From Phycisphaerae bacterium (GTDB taxonomy: Bacteria > Planctomycetota > Phycisphaerae > Sedimentisphaerales > Anaerobacaceae): a DNA stretch of 47,971 nucleotides. Position numbers and translations under genes: made by a program. How positions within the stretch are numbered: position 1 is the first letter of the stretch; the number at the start of each line of letters is the position of its first letter. The stretch lies in NCBI GenBank assembly GCA_030615025.1, contig JAUXAB010000022.1, positions 1-47,971 of the forward strand, given 5' to 3'. This document shows positions 24,263 to 33,288 of this stretch, one piece after another. The notes under the pieces are model-generated. The model was given only the letters and a program-made list of their open reading frames with translations, did not search any database and was not told the DNA's origin.

Positions 24263-25551
24263 TATACTATTGCTTCCTTTTGGCATACATGCCCCTTAAC
24301 AGCGGACTCAACACATTCTGCCATACTGCCAAAGGCAACCTGTACACCCAGCTCACCCGGTGCATAGTAGGCACACTTTCCTGAATTGGTCATAATAACC
24401 TTTGTATCCGGAGGGACCATCGGCGTATGAAAAATACACGTGTCAAGGGTGATCTCGGCACCAAAGTCAGTTAGCACATCGAGAAACTCGCTTCTTTGCA
24501 GCAGGGCATAAGATGTCTGGCAGGAAATAACAACGACCTTAACGTTCGGATGGAGCGTTTTGCCTTTTTCCCTCTGGCCTCGGATAAGCCTGGCTAATTC
24601 ACGAAACTCGTCGAAGGAAAAATGAGGGCAGCCTAACACGACTAAATCAAGGTCATCTCCTTCTTTAGCCGTGGATAAGTCTGCTCTGGATTTTTGCAAA
24701 TCGGAGAGGCGAATGTCGATAACTCGTTCTGGTTTGCCGCCCTGAAAAGCTTCCTCCAGAGTGTTCGCTTCGGGCGTTAAGCCAATAGCGTGAAAGAGAG
24801 CCACTGACCCGGAAGAGGCTGCTGCCGCACACAAAGCCTTCAGCTGGTCACTGGAGACATCAACAGGGAGCCCTTCGATAACCGGAATTTCATCCTCAGT
24901 TAGGGAGCCTACGAGATGGCCCAATATTGCAAAAAAATAATTGCTTCGCATGATAGCAGGGTCGATGTCTATCAGCCGCAAAAGAATTTGCCCTTTGCGG
25001 TTTTGTTTTAGATGGAGGCCGCACTTAGGGACCCTGCCTGTTATGGCGGCACAGATATCTATAAAATCTCCATATCTGTTGGTTCTGGCCCCAAGAACAG
25101 AATTGGCATAGCAGATAGCGTTGGATTCGCCCCAGGCGATTTGCCGGCCAAACCTGGGCGTTAAGTAACTTTGATAAGGTGCACACGTCCAGGTAGGGAT
25201 ACATCCCATGTCTGTATAAGCCTTAGCCTGCCTGATGGCTTTGGCGGCGAAATCTTCATTCCTGCTTGTTGCTGGCAGGAATTGTCTCCAGTTCTGAAGG
25301 TCAAGCGGCCCCATATTCAAGGTCGTGGGGATGCAAACTTTTCCTCCTTTTGCCGCCAGTGTCTCAGCAAACTCCAAGCCTGTTTCGCTGAGCAGACCAC
25401 ACCCATCTATATGGGCCTGGCTGACATCCATCATTTCGGCCGCGCCCTGCACCTCGGCCATTCTAACCAGGATACGCATTGCCATCTGGGCAGCTTCGCC
25501 GTGTTGACCATGCAGAAGTTGTTCATCTCGTGTGCTCAACTTCACTGACAT
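24262..25551 (-). CDS. Aconitase X catalytic (large) subunit
   Basis: 429 residues with AGGAAA before the start. Signature features: LHGQHGEAAQMAMRILVRM, the [Fe-S]-ligand-bearing stretch with CAPYQS (about residue 120), ESNAICYANSVLGARTNRYG and TNSGKCAYYAPG near the C-terminus. AcnX (DUF521) enzymes dehydrate either mevalonate 5-phosphate (archaea) or cis-3-hydroxy-L-proline (bacteria); the two-subunit form occurs in both. The following genes are a swivel subunit and a DPP-IV-like peptidase; the latter fits hydroxyproline-rich (collagen-like) peptide use, but this is inference. No proline racemase or reductase lies nearby. Confidence 0.85.
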   Translation of the reverse strand: MSVKLSTRDEQLLHGQHGEAAQMAMRILVRMAEVQGAAEMMDVSQAHIDGCGLLSETGLEFAETLAAKGGKVCIPTTLNMGPLDLQNWRQFLPATSRNEDFAAKAIRQAKAYTDMGCIPTWTCAPYQSYLTPRFGRQIAWGESNAICYANSVLGARTNRYGDFIDICAAITGRVPKCGLHLKQNRKGQILLRLIDIDPAIMRSNYFFAILGHLVGSLTEDEIPVIEGLPVDVSSDQLKALCAAAASSGSVALFHAIGLTPEANTLEEAFQGGKPERVIDIRLSDLQKSRADLSTAKEGDDLDLVVLGCPHFSFDEFRELARLIRGQREKGKTLHPNVKVVVISCQTSYALLQRSEFLDVLTDFGAEITLDTCIFHTPMVPPDTKVIMTNSGKCAYYAPGELGVQVAFGSMAECVESAVKGHVCQKEAIV

Positions 25552-25578
25552 TGTATTTCCTGCGCCAGGCTACGGTAA

Positions 25579-26595
25579 TCAGGGCTTGTGGTCTGACGGT
25601 TTCAAGCCTTTTTTATGCCTGCCGAAACCAATGCGATTGGGATTATACTCGCCAACTAAATCGACCTTGCTCCTGGCCGGTATCTTATCTTCCATGCCCA
25701 TCGCCCAGTAGCAGGCGTTCACAAGAAGACGGCGGAAACCTTCGCTCTTCAGGTCGCCGCCATGCCCCATCGTAGTAGTGAAAACGCGAGAGGTTTTCCC
25801 TTTTGTACCTGTGTAAGTCTTCAGCCAGGCTACGGGCACCAGCTTCTTTGTCGGTTGAGGTTTATCTTTTGGATTCATACCCACGAGCACTTGTCCCATT
25901 ATCAACGGCTTGCAGTCACCGTGTAGTGTGGTAATACCATACAGATCCGATGGCCCCCAGATATCTTCACAGCCTTTGACAATGGGATGGTTTTCCATAC
26001 CTTTAGCGATGAGTCCACGTGTACTTTCTCTTTGGTGATGTCCGTAGTGGTTAATCCAGGTCTCACCGAAAACCTGCCGTCCATAGCCACCTTTGAACTC
26101 ATTGTCTCGAAAACTGTATTTGGCATAGGGGCTGTCCCTGTGCCTGCGGTAATTGAACGCATGTGTCGACGTTCTCAACCCCATGATAGGCTTACCCGAG
26201 TTGGTATAATCAATAATGAGTTTCATCTGCTCATCAGGCAACTCACGGAAACGAAGGAAAAGCACCATCAGGTCCGCCTTCTTGAGAGCTTCGAGGCCGG
26301 GGATGTTGTCGACTGTCTCCGGGTCTATTTCGCCTGTTTCTTTATTGATGGCAAAGAGCACCGTGCACTTGAAGCCGTGGTGCACAGCCAGTATCTTGGC
26401 GAGCTGAGGCATTCCATCCTCCGAGCGGTATTCCTCATCGCCGGTAACAAGAACAATGTGCTTGCCCTTGCCCGGGCCTTTCTTGCCCTCGAAAACGACC
26501 CATTGGTCATCAGCCTTTGCCGGATTGTCAAACATGCAGACTAATCCCATCAAAACCAAGGCCCAAAGCCCAATTGCATGTTTAGTTTTGTTCAT
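25579..26595 (-). CDS. Exported ThuA-like domain protein
   Basis: 338 residues behind AAAGGAGG. A signal peptide covers about residues 5-28. The ThuA-like fold (a class-I glutamine-amidotransferase-like fold) begins at about 45 (GKHIVLVTGDEEYRSEDGMP), with LFLRFRELPDEQM in the middle and the conserved MGHGGDLKSEGFRRLLVNA near the end. ThuA-like proteins are numerous in Planctomycetota and usually tied to sugar use; their reaction is not firmly known. The AcnX genes start 28 bases downstream, so it may be the first gene of that unit. Confidence 0.8.
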   Translation of the reverse strand: MNKTKHAIGLWALVLMGLVCMFDNPAKADDQWVVFEGKKGPGKGKHIVLVTGDEEYRSEDGMPQLAKILAVHHGFKCTVLFAINKETGEIDPETVDNIPGLEALKKADLMVLFLRFRELPDEQMKLIIDYTNSGKPIMGLRTSTHAFNYRRHRDSPYAKYSFRDNEFKGGYGRQVFGETWINHYGHHQRESTRGLIAKGMENHPIVKGCEDIWGPSDLYGITTLHGDCKPLIMGQVLVGMNPKDKPQPTKKLVPVAWLKTYTGTKGKTSRVFTTTMGHGGDLKSEGFRRLLVNACYWAMGMEDKIPARSKVDLVGEYNPNRIGFGRHKKGLKPSDHKP

Positions 26596-26819
26596 GTCCG
26601 CCTCCTTTCATTTAAATTAATCGTTACGGTTGATTGTCTACTATGTGTGTTAATATAACATACCTTGATTGATTTGGCAACCATGTTTTTCCTGCAATAC
26701 AATTGAATAGACTATTAACGTATATGATCTGTCCACCGCAGGCAGCAAGAAAAGCGGCCCTCTGAATGATTACACATATCAAGAAGGTTTGCGATTGCAG
26801 AACGCCGGTTCTTAGATTC

Positions 26820-28157
26820 TCAGCGCTCGCCCTCGGCGACCGCCACAAGGTGATGCCTGGTTCGAAAGAACAAAGTACCCTCTGAAATTGCCGGTGTTGC
26901 CATGCAGGTCTCGCCCATCTTGTTGACGCTGAGTAATTTAAATTCAGGCCCTGCTTGTACCACAAATATGTCGCCTTTCTCGGCGGTGAAATAGAGCTTT
27001 CCATCGGCTGCAACCGGAGAGGCTGAAAAAGCAACACTGCCCGAGGCCAACCTTTCACGGTATTGCAATTTGCCTGTTCTTGCTTCAAAACAGCTCAGGC
27101 TACCTCTATCTGAACCACAATAGAGATACTCGTTGTATACGATGGGCGTTGGTATGTAGTTTCCGCCTCTGCTATAGCTCCAGGCAACGTATTGATTACT
27201 CGATGTCTCTTTAGCCAGTGAGATATCACCAACTGCCGACAGATGCACAGCATAGATGGGCGACATTCGCCCATGTGCATTGGTAATATAGATTAGATTG
27301 TGAGCTACGATGGGAGTTGGAACCGGGATGTCACCCCCGCCCTTCATTTTCCAGGTTTCTTTTCCTGTCTCAATATCATATCCGCCGATATGCCTATATC
27401 CATTAACAATGATTTGGAAATGCTCCTTACCTGAATAAACAGTCGGCGTGCCCCAGGTTGGGACATCATCTCTGGGTGTTTTCCACAGCTGAGTACCATC
27501 CTTCAAACTAAAGGCGGCAATAAAAGAGTTCTGCTGAACATCACATTGAATAATTACCATCTGCTTATGGATGATGGGCGAACTACCACCTCCCCATTGC
27601 GCAGAAGGCATGCGATAATAACCCCAGTCGAGTTTGCCAAGGTCCTTTTTCCATATGAGGCTGCCTTGCATATCGTAACAGTACATACCTTCAGACCCAA
27701 AGAATGCAACGACGTAATTTCCGTCCGTACAAGGAGTAGGAGTAGCATGGCTGGATTTGGGATGCCGTTTCACCCTTGGCTTTCCTACGTGAGATTGTCG
27801 ATTCCATAGAATCTTGCCGCTTTTTCTATCTATACAATAAAGACGCCAGTTGAAAATATTCTCTTCTTTTACCGATTCGACATCTCCGTATAAGCCCACC
27901 TTCAAACGTGATTGCCCTTCATCCTTAACTGCAGTCGTGACAAAGATGCGATCACCCCATATTGCCGGACTGGAATGGCCAAGACCGGGGATAGAAGTTT
28001 TCCAGAGAATGTTTTCCGACCGTTCGATGTCCCACTTGACTGGCGTGCAGAAACCTTCCACAACACCGGAAGCTGATGGACCACGAAATGAAGGCCAGTT
28101 CTGTCCGGCATATAATTCCGGCATTAATAAACAGATTGTAACAAGTAAACTGAACAT
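26820..28157 (-). CDS. Exported PQQ-like beta-propeller protein
   Basis: 445 residues. A signal peptide covers about 1-18, followed by the planctomycete-typical QNWPSFRGPSASGVVEG. Repeats of PQQ-binding-like type follow (for example LYCIDRKSGKILWNRQ, IWKKDLGKLDWGYYR, GGYDIETGKETWKM, CFEARTGKLQYRERLASG), consistent with an eight-bladed propeller. No dehydrogenase residues or heme sites are evident, so it probably acts as a scaffold or binding protein outside the cytoplasm, not as an alcohol dehydrogenase. It sits about 225 bases upstream of the ThuA-like gene in the same direction. Confidence 0.8.
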   Translation of the reverse strand: MFSLLVTICLLMPELYAGQNWPSFRGPSASGVVEGFCTPVKWDIERSENILWKTSIPGLGHSSPAIWGDRIFVTTAVKDEGQSRLKVGLYGDVESVKEENIFNWRLYCIDRKSGKILWNRQSHVGKPRVKRHPKSSHATPTPCTDGNYVVAFFGSEGMYCYDMQGSLIWKKDLGKLDWGYYRMPSAQWGGGSSPIIHKQMVIIQCDVQQNSFIAAFSLKDGTQLWKTPRDDVPTWGTPTVYSGKEHFQIIVNGYRHIGGYDIETGKETWKMKGGGDIPVPTPIVAHNLIYITNAHGRMSPIYAVHLSAVGDISLAKETSSNQYVAWSYSRGGNYIPTPIVYNEYLYCGSDRGSLSCFEARTGKLQYRERLASGSVAFSASPVAADGKLYFTAEKGDIFVVQAGPEFKLLSVNKMGETCMATPAISEGTLFFRTRHHLVAVAEGER

Positions 28158-28187
28158 AGACTAAATTTCTTTACCGCCTGACTCTTA

Positions 28188-28372
28188 GAGCCTATCCAAA
28201 TAACCAGCTCTATTGCGGCCGGCTGCAAAGCCCGATGCCTGCGTTGTCAGCCAAAAACGTTCTCAACGTGGAGAAAACCACTTCTGGCGAGCATTTTTGG
28301 CCTGCCGCCTTGGCCTCCCCGATATATCGGGACTCGGCCTCATCCCGATTAAATCGGGATTCGGATAAGCTC
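28188..28372. mobile_element. MITE with GAGCCTATCC terminal repeats, copy 1
   Basis: 185 bases, bounded by GAGCCTATCC and its near-complement GGATAAGCTC, each outer edge touching TTA, probably a 3-base target duplication. The body (TGCGGCCGGCTGCAAAGCCC, GTTCTCAACGTGGAGAAAAC) is shared with the copies at 40845 and 47726. A ...CCCGATATATCGGGA... palindrome is internal, with CCCGATTAAATCGGGA near the right end. No transposase gene is inside. The TTA/TNA target fits IS5-family (ISL2-type) elements, but that is inference. Confidence 0.75.
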
Positions 28373-28585
28373 TTAATCCAATTGATACCTAAGCCATTTA
28401 TTCGATTATAACTTATTTTGCGAATGTTTGTCACTTATATTTTTCTCTTCACCCCGCTATCGGCCCACCCAAGCTGAATCGCAAAGTGGGAACCCATAAA
28501 GTATGATGGTGCTCACAGAATAGGACATGAAATGAGAGCAAAACAAACAGATTGCATTTTGGGCGGCCGATTTTGGCCCAACTTA

Positions 28586-28741
28586 GAGCCTATCCTAATA
28601 ACCCTCTGGCTTCGACCGGCTGCGCCGGCCGTGGTCGGCGTCAGGCTGCATCGGCAATGCTGTACATTGCCTGCTTCGCCTTCCTTGCCCACAACCGACT
28701 CGCTCGGTCTCGGGCCGACGAGAGGTTATTAGGATAGGCTC
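28586..28741. mobile_element. MITE with the same terminal repeats but different body, copy 2
   Basis: 156 bases with very good terminal inverted repeats: GAGCCTATCCTAATAACC at the left and its complement at the right, flanked by TTA on both sides. The internal part differs from the other three copies (GCCGGCCGTGGTCGGCGTC), so this is a divergent or recombined member using the same ends. It lies 213 bases from copy 1. Confidence 0.75.
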
Positions 28742-28773
28742 TTAGCCAGCGTGTTGCTATTAAAGGCGCCAGC

Positions 28774-29691
28774 TCAATTTATCAGCATCGCCAGGACTTC
28801 GTCAAGTTTAGCCGTGGCCAAGCAGATACAGCTATCGGCTGCTCCATAGTACATCCACAACTCATCGCCGCGAACCAGAAGTCCCGTCGGGAAGACAACA
28901 TTTGGCGTCAACCCTGACTGTTCGTACGGGGCCTCGGCTTGAAATACCCAATTGCTTGCGCGCGTAATGGCTTTGTGAGGTCTTTCCTTATCCAACAAAG
29001 CCACGCCCGCGCGATAGACTAACTGGCCGCCATAGGCCTTTACGCCGTGGTAGATCAGCAGCCAGCCTAATTCCGTCAGAATTGGCGGCGGTCCTGCGCC
29101 AACCTTTACTCCGTCCCAGGCGGCGCCGCCAAGCTCAGGCAGGACACAGTGCGGCTCACCCCAGTGGACCAGGTCAGGTGAATAGGCCGACCAAATGTGT
29201 TCAATGCCACCGGCATCCGGACGGTGCAATACCGCCCATTGGCCATTAAACTTTTTTGGGAATAGCACTGCGTCTTTATTGTTGGGGGAGAAGAGCAGTG
29301 CTATTCGCTCAGCGTGAACAAGGTCTTCTGTGCGTGCCAACGCCACTGCCGCGCCGGTTGGAGAGTAGGCAGTATAGGTAATATACCAGCATTTTTCTTC
29401 AGGTAGGTATGTTACTCGCGGGTCTTCGCAGCCCCATTGTTCGTACCGCCAACGGGCCTCGCCGTAGCGAAGTATAGGCTCGGACTCGATCTTCCAATCG
29501 CTGACCCCATTTTTACTCCGGGCCACATGGATGCTGGAGTGTCCCGTGTGGTCCTCAACGCGGAGGAGCATCACGACATCATCGCCTTGTTCGGTTACAC
29601 CAGGATTTAGCACGGCTGCGGCCGGAAAGGGTAAATCCAAAGATGAAATGATAGGATTGTGCGGACACCGGTTGAAGAGTCGTATCTTCAT
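28774..29691 (-). CDS. GH130-family glycoside phosphorylase
   Basis: 305 residues, no signal peptide. A five-bladed propeller with GH130 marks: LNPGV (about 28-32), GCEDPRV (E89-D90-P91-R92; the Asp is the usual acid), KDAVLFPKK, HRPDAGG, GAGPPPI, YHGV, VFPTG and YGAADS. GH130 enzymes break beta-mannosides with phosphate, for example 4-O-beta-mannosyl-glucose or mannosyl-GlcNAc. The exact acceptor cannot be read from the sequence. Most likely part of mannan or N-glycan use, though no mannan genes adjoin it. Upstream, a sialidase-like fragment is divergently oriented. Confidence 0.85.
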   Translation of the reverse strand: MKIRLFNRCPHNPIISSLDLPFPAAAVLNPGVTEQGDDVVMLLRVEDHTGHSSIHVARSKNGVSDWKIESEPILRYGEARWRYEQWGCEDPRVTYLPEEKCWYITYTAYSPTGAAVALARTEDLVHAERIALLFSPNNKDAVLFPKKFNGQWAVLHRPDAGGIEHIWSAYSPDLVHWGEPHCVLPELGGAAWDGVKVGAGPPPILTELGWLLIYHGVKAYGGQLVYRAGVALLDKERPHKAITRASNWVFQAEAPYEQSGLTPNVVFPTGLLVRGDELWMYYGAADSCICLATAKLDEVLAMLIN

Positions 29692-29864
29692 AGTAACACC
29701 TATAAGAACTGACAGCCCTCATTGCACGGTCTTGACGCATAAGAATACGTAAATAAGTATACCACACGCTCAACTATTTGCTATAATAAAAAATCGACCC
29801 CTTTCTTGATTTTTGATTTGGCCCGCCGGACGACCGGCGGCTCCGATGACCGGGGTACTGAACG

Positions 29865-30212
29865 ATGCGAACAGAAATTCCTGCCGGCATTGTTATTATT
29901 TGCCTCGCAGGCAATCCGGAACGGACGCGAAACGCTGTTACCTTGATGTCCTCACCTGACTTGAGGCAGTGGTCAATACGTTCAGTTGTACTCTATCACC
30001 CGGATGTTGACCGGCACGGTTTTCAGTATCTGGACTGGCAGCTCGAAGTCAATGACCTCATCGCCATATCTCGTACGGCCTTCGATGATGAATCCGGAGG
30101 GGCGCATAACCAGCATGATGCTAATTACATCACCTTCCACCGGGTCACAAACTTCAGGAAACTGACCATGGCCGACTCAGTGATACAAACACAGCCGACC
30201 GAAAAAGAATAA
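29865..30212 (+). pseudogene. C-terminal fragment of a sialidase-like (BNR-type) protein
   Basis: 115 residues. [20 protein letters not shown], then [20 protein letters not shown], then [20 protein letters not shown] and [14 protein letters not shown] correspond to the C-terminal end of sialidase-superfamily proteins common in Planctomycetota. The N-terminal ~300 residues with the Arg triad region are missing and nothing homologous lies upstream. There is no good ribosome site. I call it a truncated relic, though a short translated product cannot be excluded. Confidence 0.6.
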
Positions 30213-30536
30213 GGACTAAGCGCAGAGAGCGCAGAGAAAGAAGCCAATACCCCACACTTACGTGTGGGGAATACCACACATGTAAATGTGTGGTATAATC
30301 CTGTAAATCCTGTCCGAAAATAAGTACACTGCGAACTCGGCGGTAAAAAAAGAAAAGGCGTGGTTTGACGAGGGGTTCGGCAAACGCGAACTTTGGCGTT
30401 TGGGGCCCCCCAGAATTAATTGCATTCCCAGGACAAACTTGCTATTATGGCAAAACCAAATTTTCAGGACGCAGCTATAGTATTGTTTAACAGGAAAAAC
30501 CAGCTCAAACGGTACAGAAAATAAGGAGAACGAACA
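30213..30536. other. Intergenic gap with REP-like hairpins
   Basis: Two palindromes, 30250-30269 (CCCCACACTTACGTGTGGGG) and 30272-30295 (ACCACACATG... arms ACCACACA/TGTGTGGT), lie back to back soon after the sialidase fragment. They resemble REP units or a terminator pair. The remainder is unassigned; AAGGAG at 30523-30528 is the ribosome site of the next gene. Confidence 0.55.
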
Positions 30537-31556
30537 TTGCTTAAGATAGGAATTGCGGGATTAGGTTTTATGGGGCAAATGCACTATCGGTGCTGGAAGG
30601 GGAGGGACGATGCACAGATTGCGGCAATTTGCGATGCAAACAAGAACATCGTTGAAGATTCCAAAAAGGTGGTGGGGAACATCGAAGGGGCAGAGAACGC
30701 TATCGATTTCACCGGAATCAATATCTATTCCGACTTCGGTAAGATGCTGGCAGAAGAGAAGCTGGACGCAATTTCGCTTACTCTGCCGACGTATCTGCAC
30801 GCCAAGTACACGACACAGGTACTGGAGTCCGGGGTGAACGTATTGTGCGAAAAACCGATGGGACTGAATGTCCCTGAGTGCGACAGTATGATTGCCGCCG
30901 CGAAGTCGAGCGGTAAGGTGTTGCAAATCGGACACTGTGTGCGTTTTTGGCCGGAGTATGCGAAGACAAAAGAAATTGTAACGAGCGGCGAGTACGGCAA
31001 GGTGTTAGCGGCAACCTTTCAAAGATTGAGTGCGGTGCCGACCTGGAGCTGCGATAACTGGATAATGAACGAGGAACGCAGCGGCGGGGTCGCACTGGAT
31101 TTGCATATTCACGATACCGATTTCGTGCATTATCTGTTTGGTATGCCGCGGGCGGTCTGCAGTTTCGGCGGCAAAGACAGTATGGGAAGGCTGGCTCACA
31201 TTGTCACACAGTATCTTTACAATGATGATAAGTTGATTACCGCAGAGGGAGGATGGGCAATGATGCCGTCATTCGGTTTTGAGATGAGCTTTAATATCGT
31301 GCAGGAAAAAGCGACGATTGTTTACGACTGTACGCGGGAGCCGGCTTTTAAGGTGTGTCCCGCCGAAGGTGAGGCATTTACGCCGGATGTACAGCAAGGA
31401 GATGGGTATATATTAGAAATCGATCATTTTGTTAAAGTAATTGGCGGAGAGCAGGTGGCACCTGTGACAACGCTGGATGCGTCCCGTGACTCAATAAAAA
31501 TAGTAGAGGCAGAAAAGGAATCCATACGGACTGGTGGAATCGTTTCGCTTGAATAA
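30537..31556 (+). CDS. Gfo/Idh/MocA-family oxidoreductase (cytoplasmic)
   Basis: 339 residues, starting at TTG 30537: AAGGAG lies eight bases upstream and no ATG fits. An N-terminal Rossmann fold (IGIAGLGFMGQMH, then AAICDANKN) binds NAD(P). CEKPMG is the conserved EKP motif with the catalytic Lys, and LDLHIHDTDFVHYLFG lies in the C-terminal domain. No signal peptide, in contrast to the TAT-exported relative at 46081. It is the first gene of a four-gene unit (TIM barrel, PIG-L deacetylase, NagB-like). Probably oxidises or epimerises a sugar or cyclitol; the substrate is not readable. Confidence 0.85.
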   Translation: MLKIGIAGLGFMGQMHYRCWKGRDDAQIAAICDANKNIVEDSKKVVGNIEGAENAIDFTGINIYSDFGKMLAEEKLDAISLTLPTYLHAKYTTQVLESGVNVLCEKPMGLNVPECDSMIAAAKSSGKVLQIGHCVRFWPEYAKTKEIVTSGEYGKVLAATFQRLSAVPTWSCDNWIMNEERSGGVALDLHIHDTDFVHYLFGMPRAVCSFGGKDSMGRLAHIVTQYLYNDDKLITAEGGWAMMPSFGFEMSFNIVQEKATIVYDCTREPAFKVCPAEGEAFTPDVQQGDGYILEIDHFVKVIGGEQVAPVTTLDASRDSIKIVEAEKESIRTGGIVSLE

Positions 31557-31611
31557 GCGAACACACACGAGTAAGGACTACTCATAAAAAGATATTGTGG
31601 AGATAACCATT

Positions 31612-32433
31612 ATGCGGACTTGTAACGATTGGCCGGTATCGGTTTGCAGCTGGTCACTAAAGCAGGATGTACACGAGTTGGCCGAGTCCATGCGAAAGCT
31701 GGATATTGGGTATGTAAATCTGGCGGTGCGGCCGGCCCTGCAGGAAGGTGGAGAAAAATTCCTCCAGGCGGTGCGCGAGCAGGATTGGACGATTAGCAGC
31801 ACAATGATAGACTTTCCCTGCGAGGATTATTCGACGCTGGAAAGTATCAAGAAGACCGGCGGAATTGGCCCGGACGAGCATTGGGATGAGAATCGCGAGT
31901 TGGCATTGGGAGCGATCGACGTGACTGCGGAACTGGGCGCGAAGTACTTACTGATGCACGCCGGATTTATCGACCATACCCAGCCGGAATATGCTAAGAA
32001 ATTTTATGACCGCATCCGGCTTTTGGCTGATGCTGCGGCTGAAAAGAACGTAAAGTTTCTGTTGGAAACCGGGCAGGAAACCGCGGAAGAGCTAAAGCAT
32101 TTCCTGGAAAAGATGGACCATCCGGCACTGAAGGTGAATTTCGACCCGGCGAATATGATTCTCTATGACAAGGGTAATCCGCTGGAAGCGATTAAGGTGC
32201 TGGCGCCGTGGATTAAGCATGTGCATATCAAGGATGCACTGCTGACCAAAACGCCAGGTACGTGGGGCATAGAGGTCCCCTGGGGTGAGGGCGAGGTCGA
32301 CAGCGATGCCTTCCTGAGAACCTTGAAAGAGATCGGGTTTGACGGCGCGCTGGCTATCGAACGAGAAGCCGGGGACGACAGATTTGGTGATATCAAAAAG
32401 GCTGCGGAGAGGCTGAGCGCTTTCAAGGCCTGA
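31612..32433 (+). CDS. Xylose isomerase-like TIM-barrel protein (sugar isomerase/epimerase)
   Basis: 273 residues from ATG 31612, with GGAG nine bases upstream; an upstream GTG at 31597 is just before that site. AP-endonuclease-2/xylose-isomerase-like features: LLMHAGF, FLLETGQET (Glu ligand), LKVNFDPANMI (Asp), IKHVHIKDA (His), EVPWGEGEV and LAIEREAG (Glu). These give the usual set of divalent-metal ligands. It probably isomerises a ketose or an inosose-like compound produced by the oxidoreductase before it. Confidence 0.85.
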   Translation: MRTCNDWPVSVCSWSLKQDVHELAESMRKLDIGYVNLAVRPALQEGGEKFLQAVREQDWTISSTMIDFPCEDYSTLESIKKTGGIGPDEHWDENRELALGAIDVTAELGAKYLLMHAGFIDHTQPEYAKKFYDRIRLLADAAAEKNVKFLLETGQETAEELKHFLEKMDHPALKVNFDPANMILYDKGNPLEAIKVLAPWIKHVHIKDALLTKTPGTWGIEVPWGEGEVDSDAFLRTLKEIGFDGALAIEREAGDDRFGDIKKAAERLSAFKA

Positions 32434-32513
32434 AAAACAAATGTGTCATAGACAATCTTGATGTTTGAGGAACAGTTTTACGCTTTCCCAGCACCGACAC
32501 AGGTACTGCAAAT

Positions 32514-33275
32514 ATGGAGCCGTCAAGAGTTGCCTTAAGTTTTGGTGCACACCCGGATGACGCGGAGTTTCTCTGCGCGGGAACCCTGGCTCTTTTGCAT
32601 CAAAAGGGCTGGGAGATTCATATTGCCACAATGACACCGGGCGATTGCGGGACAATAGAATATACACGTGAGGAGATTAGCAAAATACGCAAAGCTGAAG
32701 CGACCAAGGCAGCGGCTGTGCTTGACGGAGAATATCACTGCCTCGAGTGCGATGATATCTTTATCATGTACGACCGGCCGACACTGCTCAAGGCCATCGA
32801 GCTGCTCCGGAAGCTAAAGCCCACTATCGTGTTTACCTTAGCTCCAGAGGACTATATGGTTGATCATACTACGGCAGGTAAGGTGGCTATGACGGCGTGT
32901 TTTGCAGGTGGTGTTCGCAATGTAGAAATCAAAGGTGTAGAAGCTTTTGAACCGGTGCCTTATCTTTACTACATGGACCCCGTAGAAGGTAAAGACATCT
33001 TCGGTAACAACGTCCAGCCACAGATGGTGGTGGATATAAGCTCTACTTTTGAGACCAAAAAAAAGATGCTTTGCTGTCACGAGAGTCAGAGAAATTGGCT
33101 CAGAGAACATCACCGTATAGACGAATACGTGGCATCCATGGAAAGGTGGACATCGTCACGGGGAGGCTTGATCGGCGTGCAGTACGCCGAAGGTTTCCGA
33201 CAACACCTGGGGCATGCGTTTGGCCAGGACAATATACTGAAAGCAGAATTGGGGGAACTGGTGCACTTAGTTTGA
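32514..33275 (+). CDS. PIG-L/LmbE-type N-deacetylase
   Basis: 253 residues. The zinc site is AHPDDAE (about residues 12-18) plus the downstream DH (VDHTTAG, about 121) motif; DYMVDH is typical. Family members deacetylate N-acetylglucosamine-type substrates (GlcNAc-PI, mycothiol precursors, bacillithiol precursors, chitin oligomers). The next gene is NagB-like, so here deacetylation of an N-acetyl amino sugar for catabolism is the simplest reading. Weak ribosome site; start not certain. Confidence 0.85.
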   Translation: MEPSRVALSFGAHPDDAEFLCAGTLALLHQKGWEIHIATMTPGDCGTIEYTREEISKIRKAEATKAAAVLDGEYHCLECDDIFIMYDRPTLLKAIELLRKLKPTIVFTLAPEDYMVDHTTAGKVAMTACFAGGVRNVEIKGVEAFEPVPYLYYMDPVEGKDIFGNNVQPQMVVDISSTFETKKKMLCCHESQRNWLREHHRIDEYVASMERWTSSRGGLIGVQYAEGFRQHLGHAFGQDNILKAELGELVHLV

Positions 33276-33288
33276 GGAGAGACCCATT

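Larger units (their letters stand above)
28158..28773. other. Gap holding two MITEs
   Basis: Two non-autonomous elements (28188-28372 and 28586-28741) occupy most of this gap. The remaining sequence is an AT-rich stretch and a unique segment (28376-28585) with no gene. The GH130 gene ends just after the second element. Confidence 0.6.

Noticed and set aside
26820..28157. PQQ-dependent alcohol dehydrogenase
   Set aside because: It is far shorter than such enzymes, and no catalytic or heme motif is seen; only the propeller repeats match.
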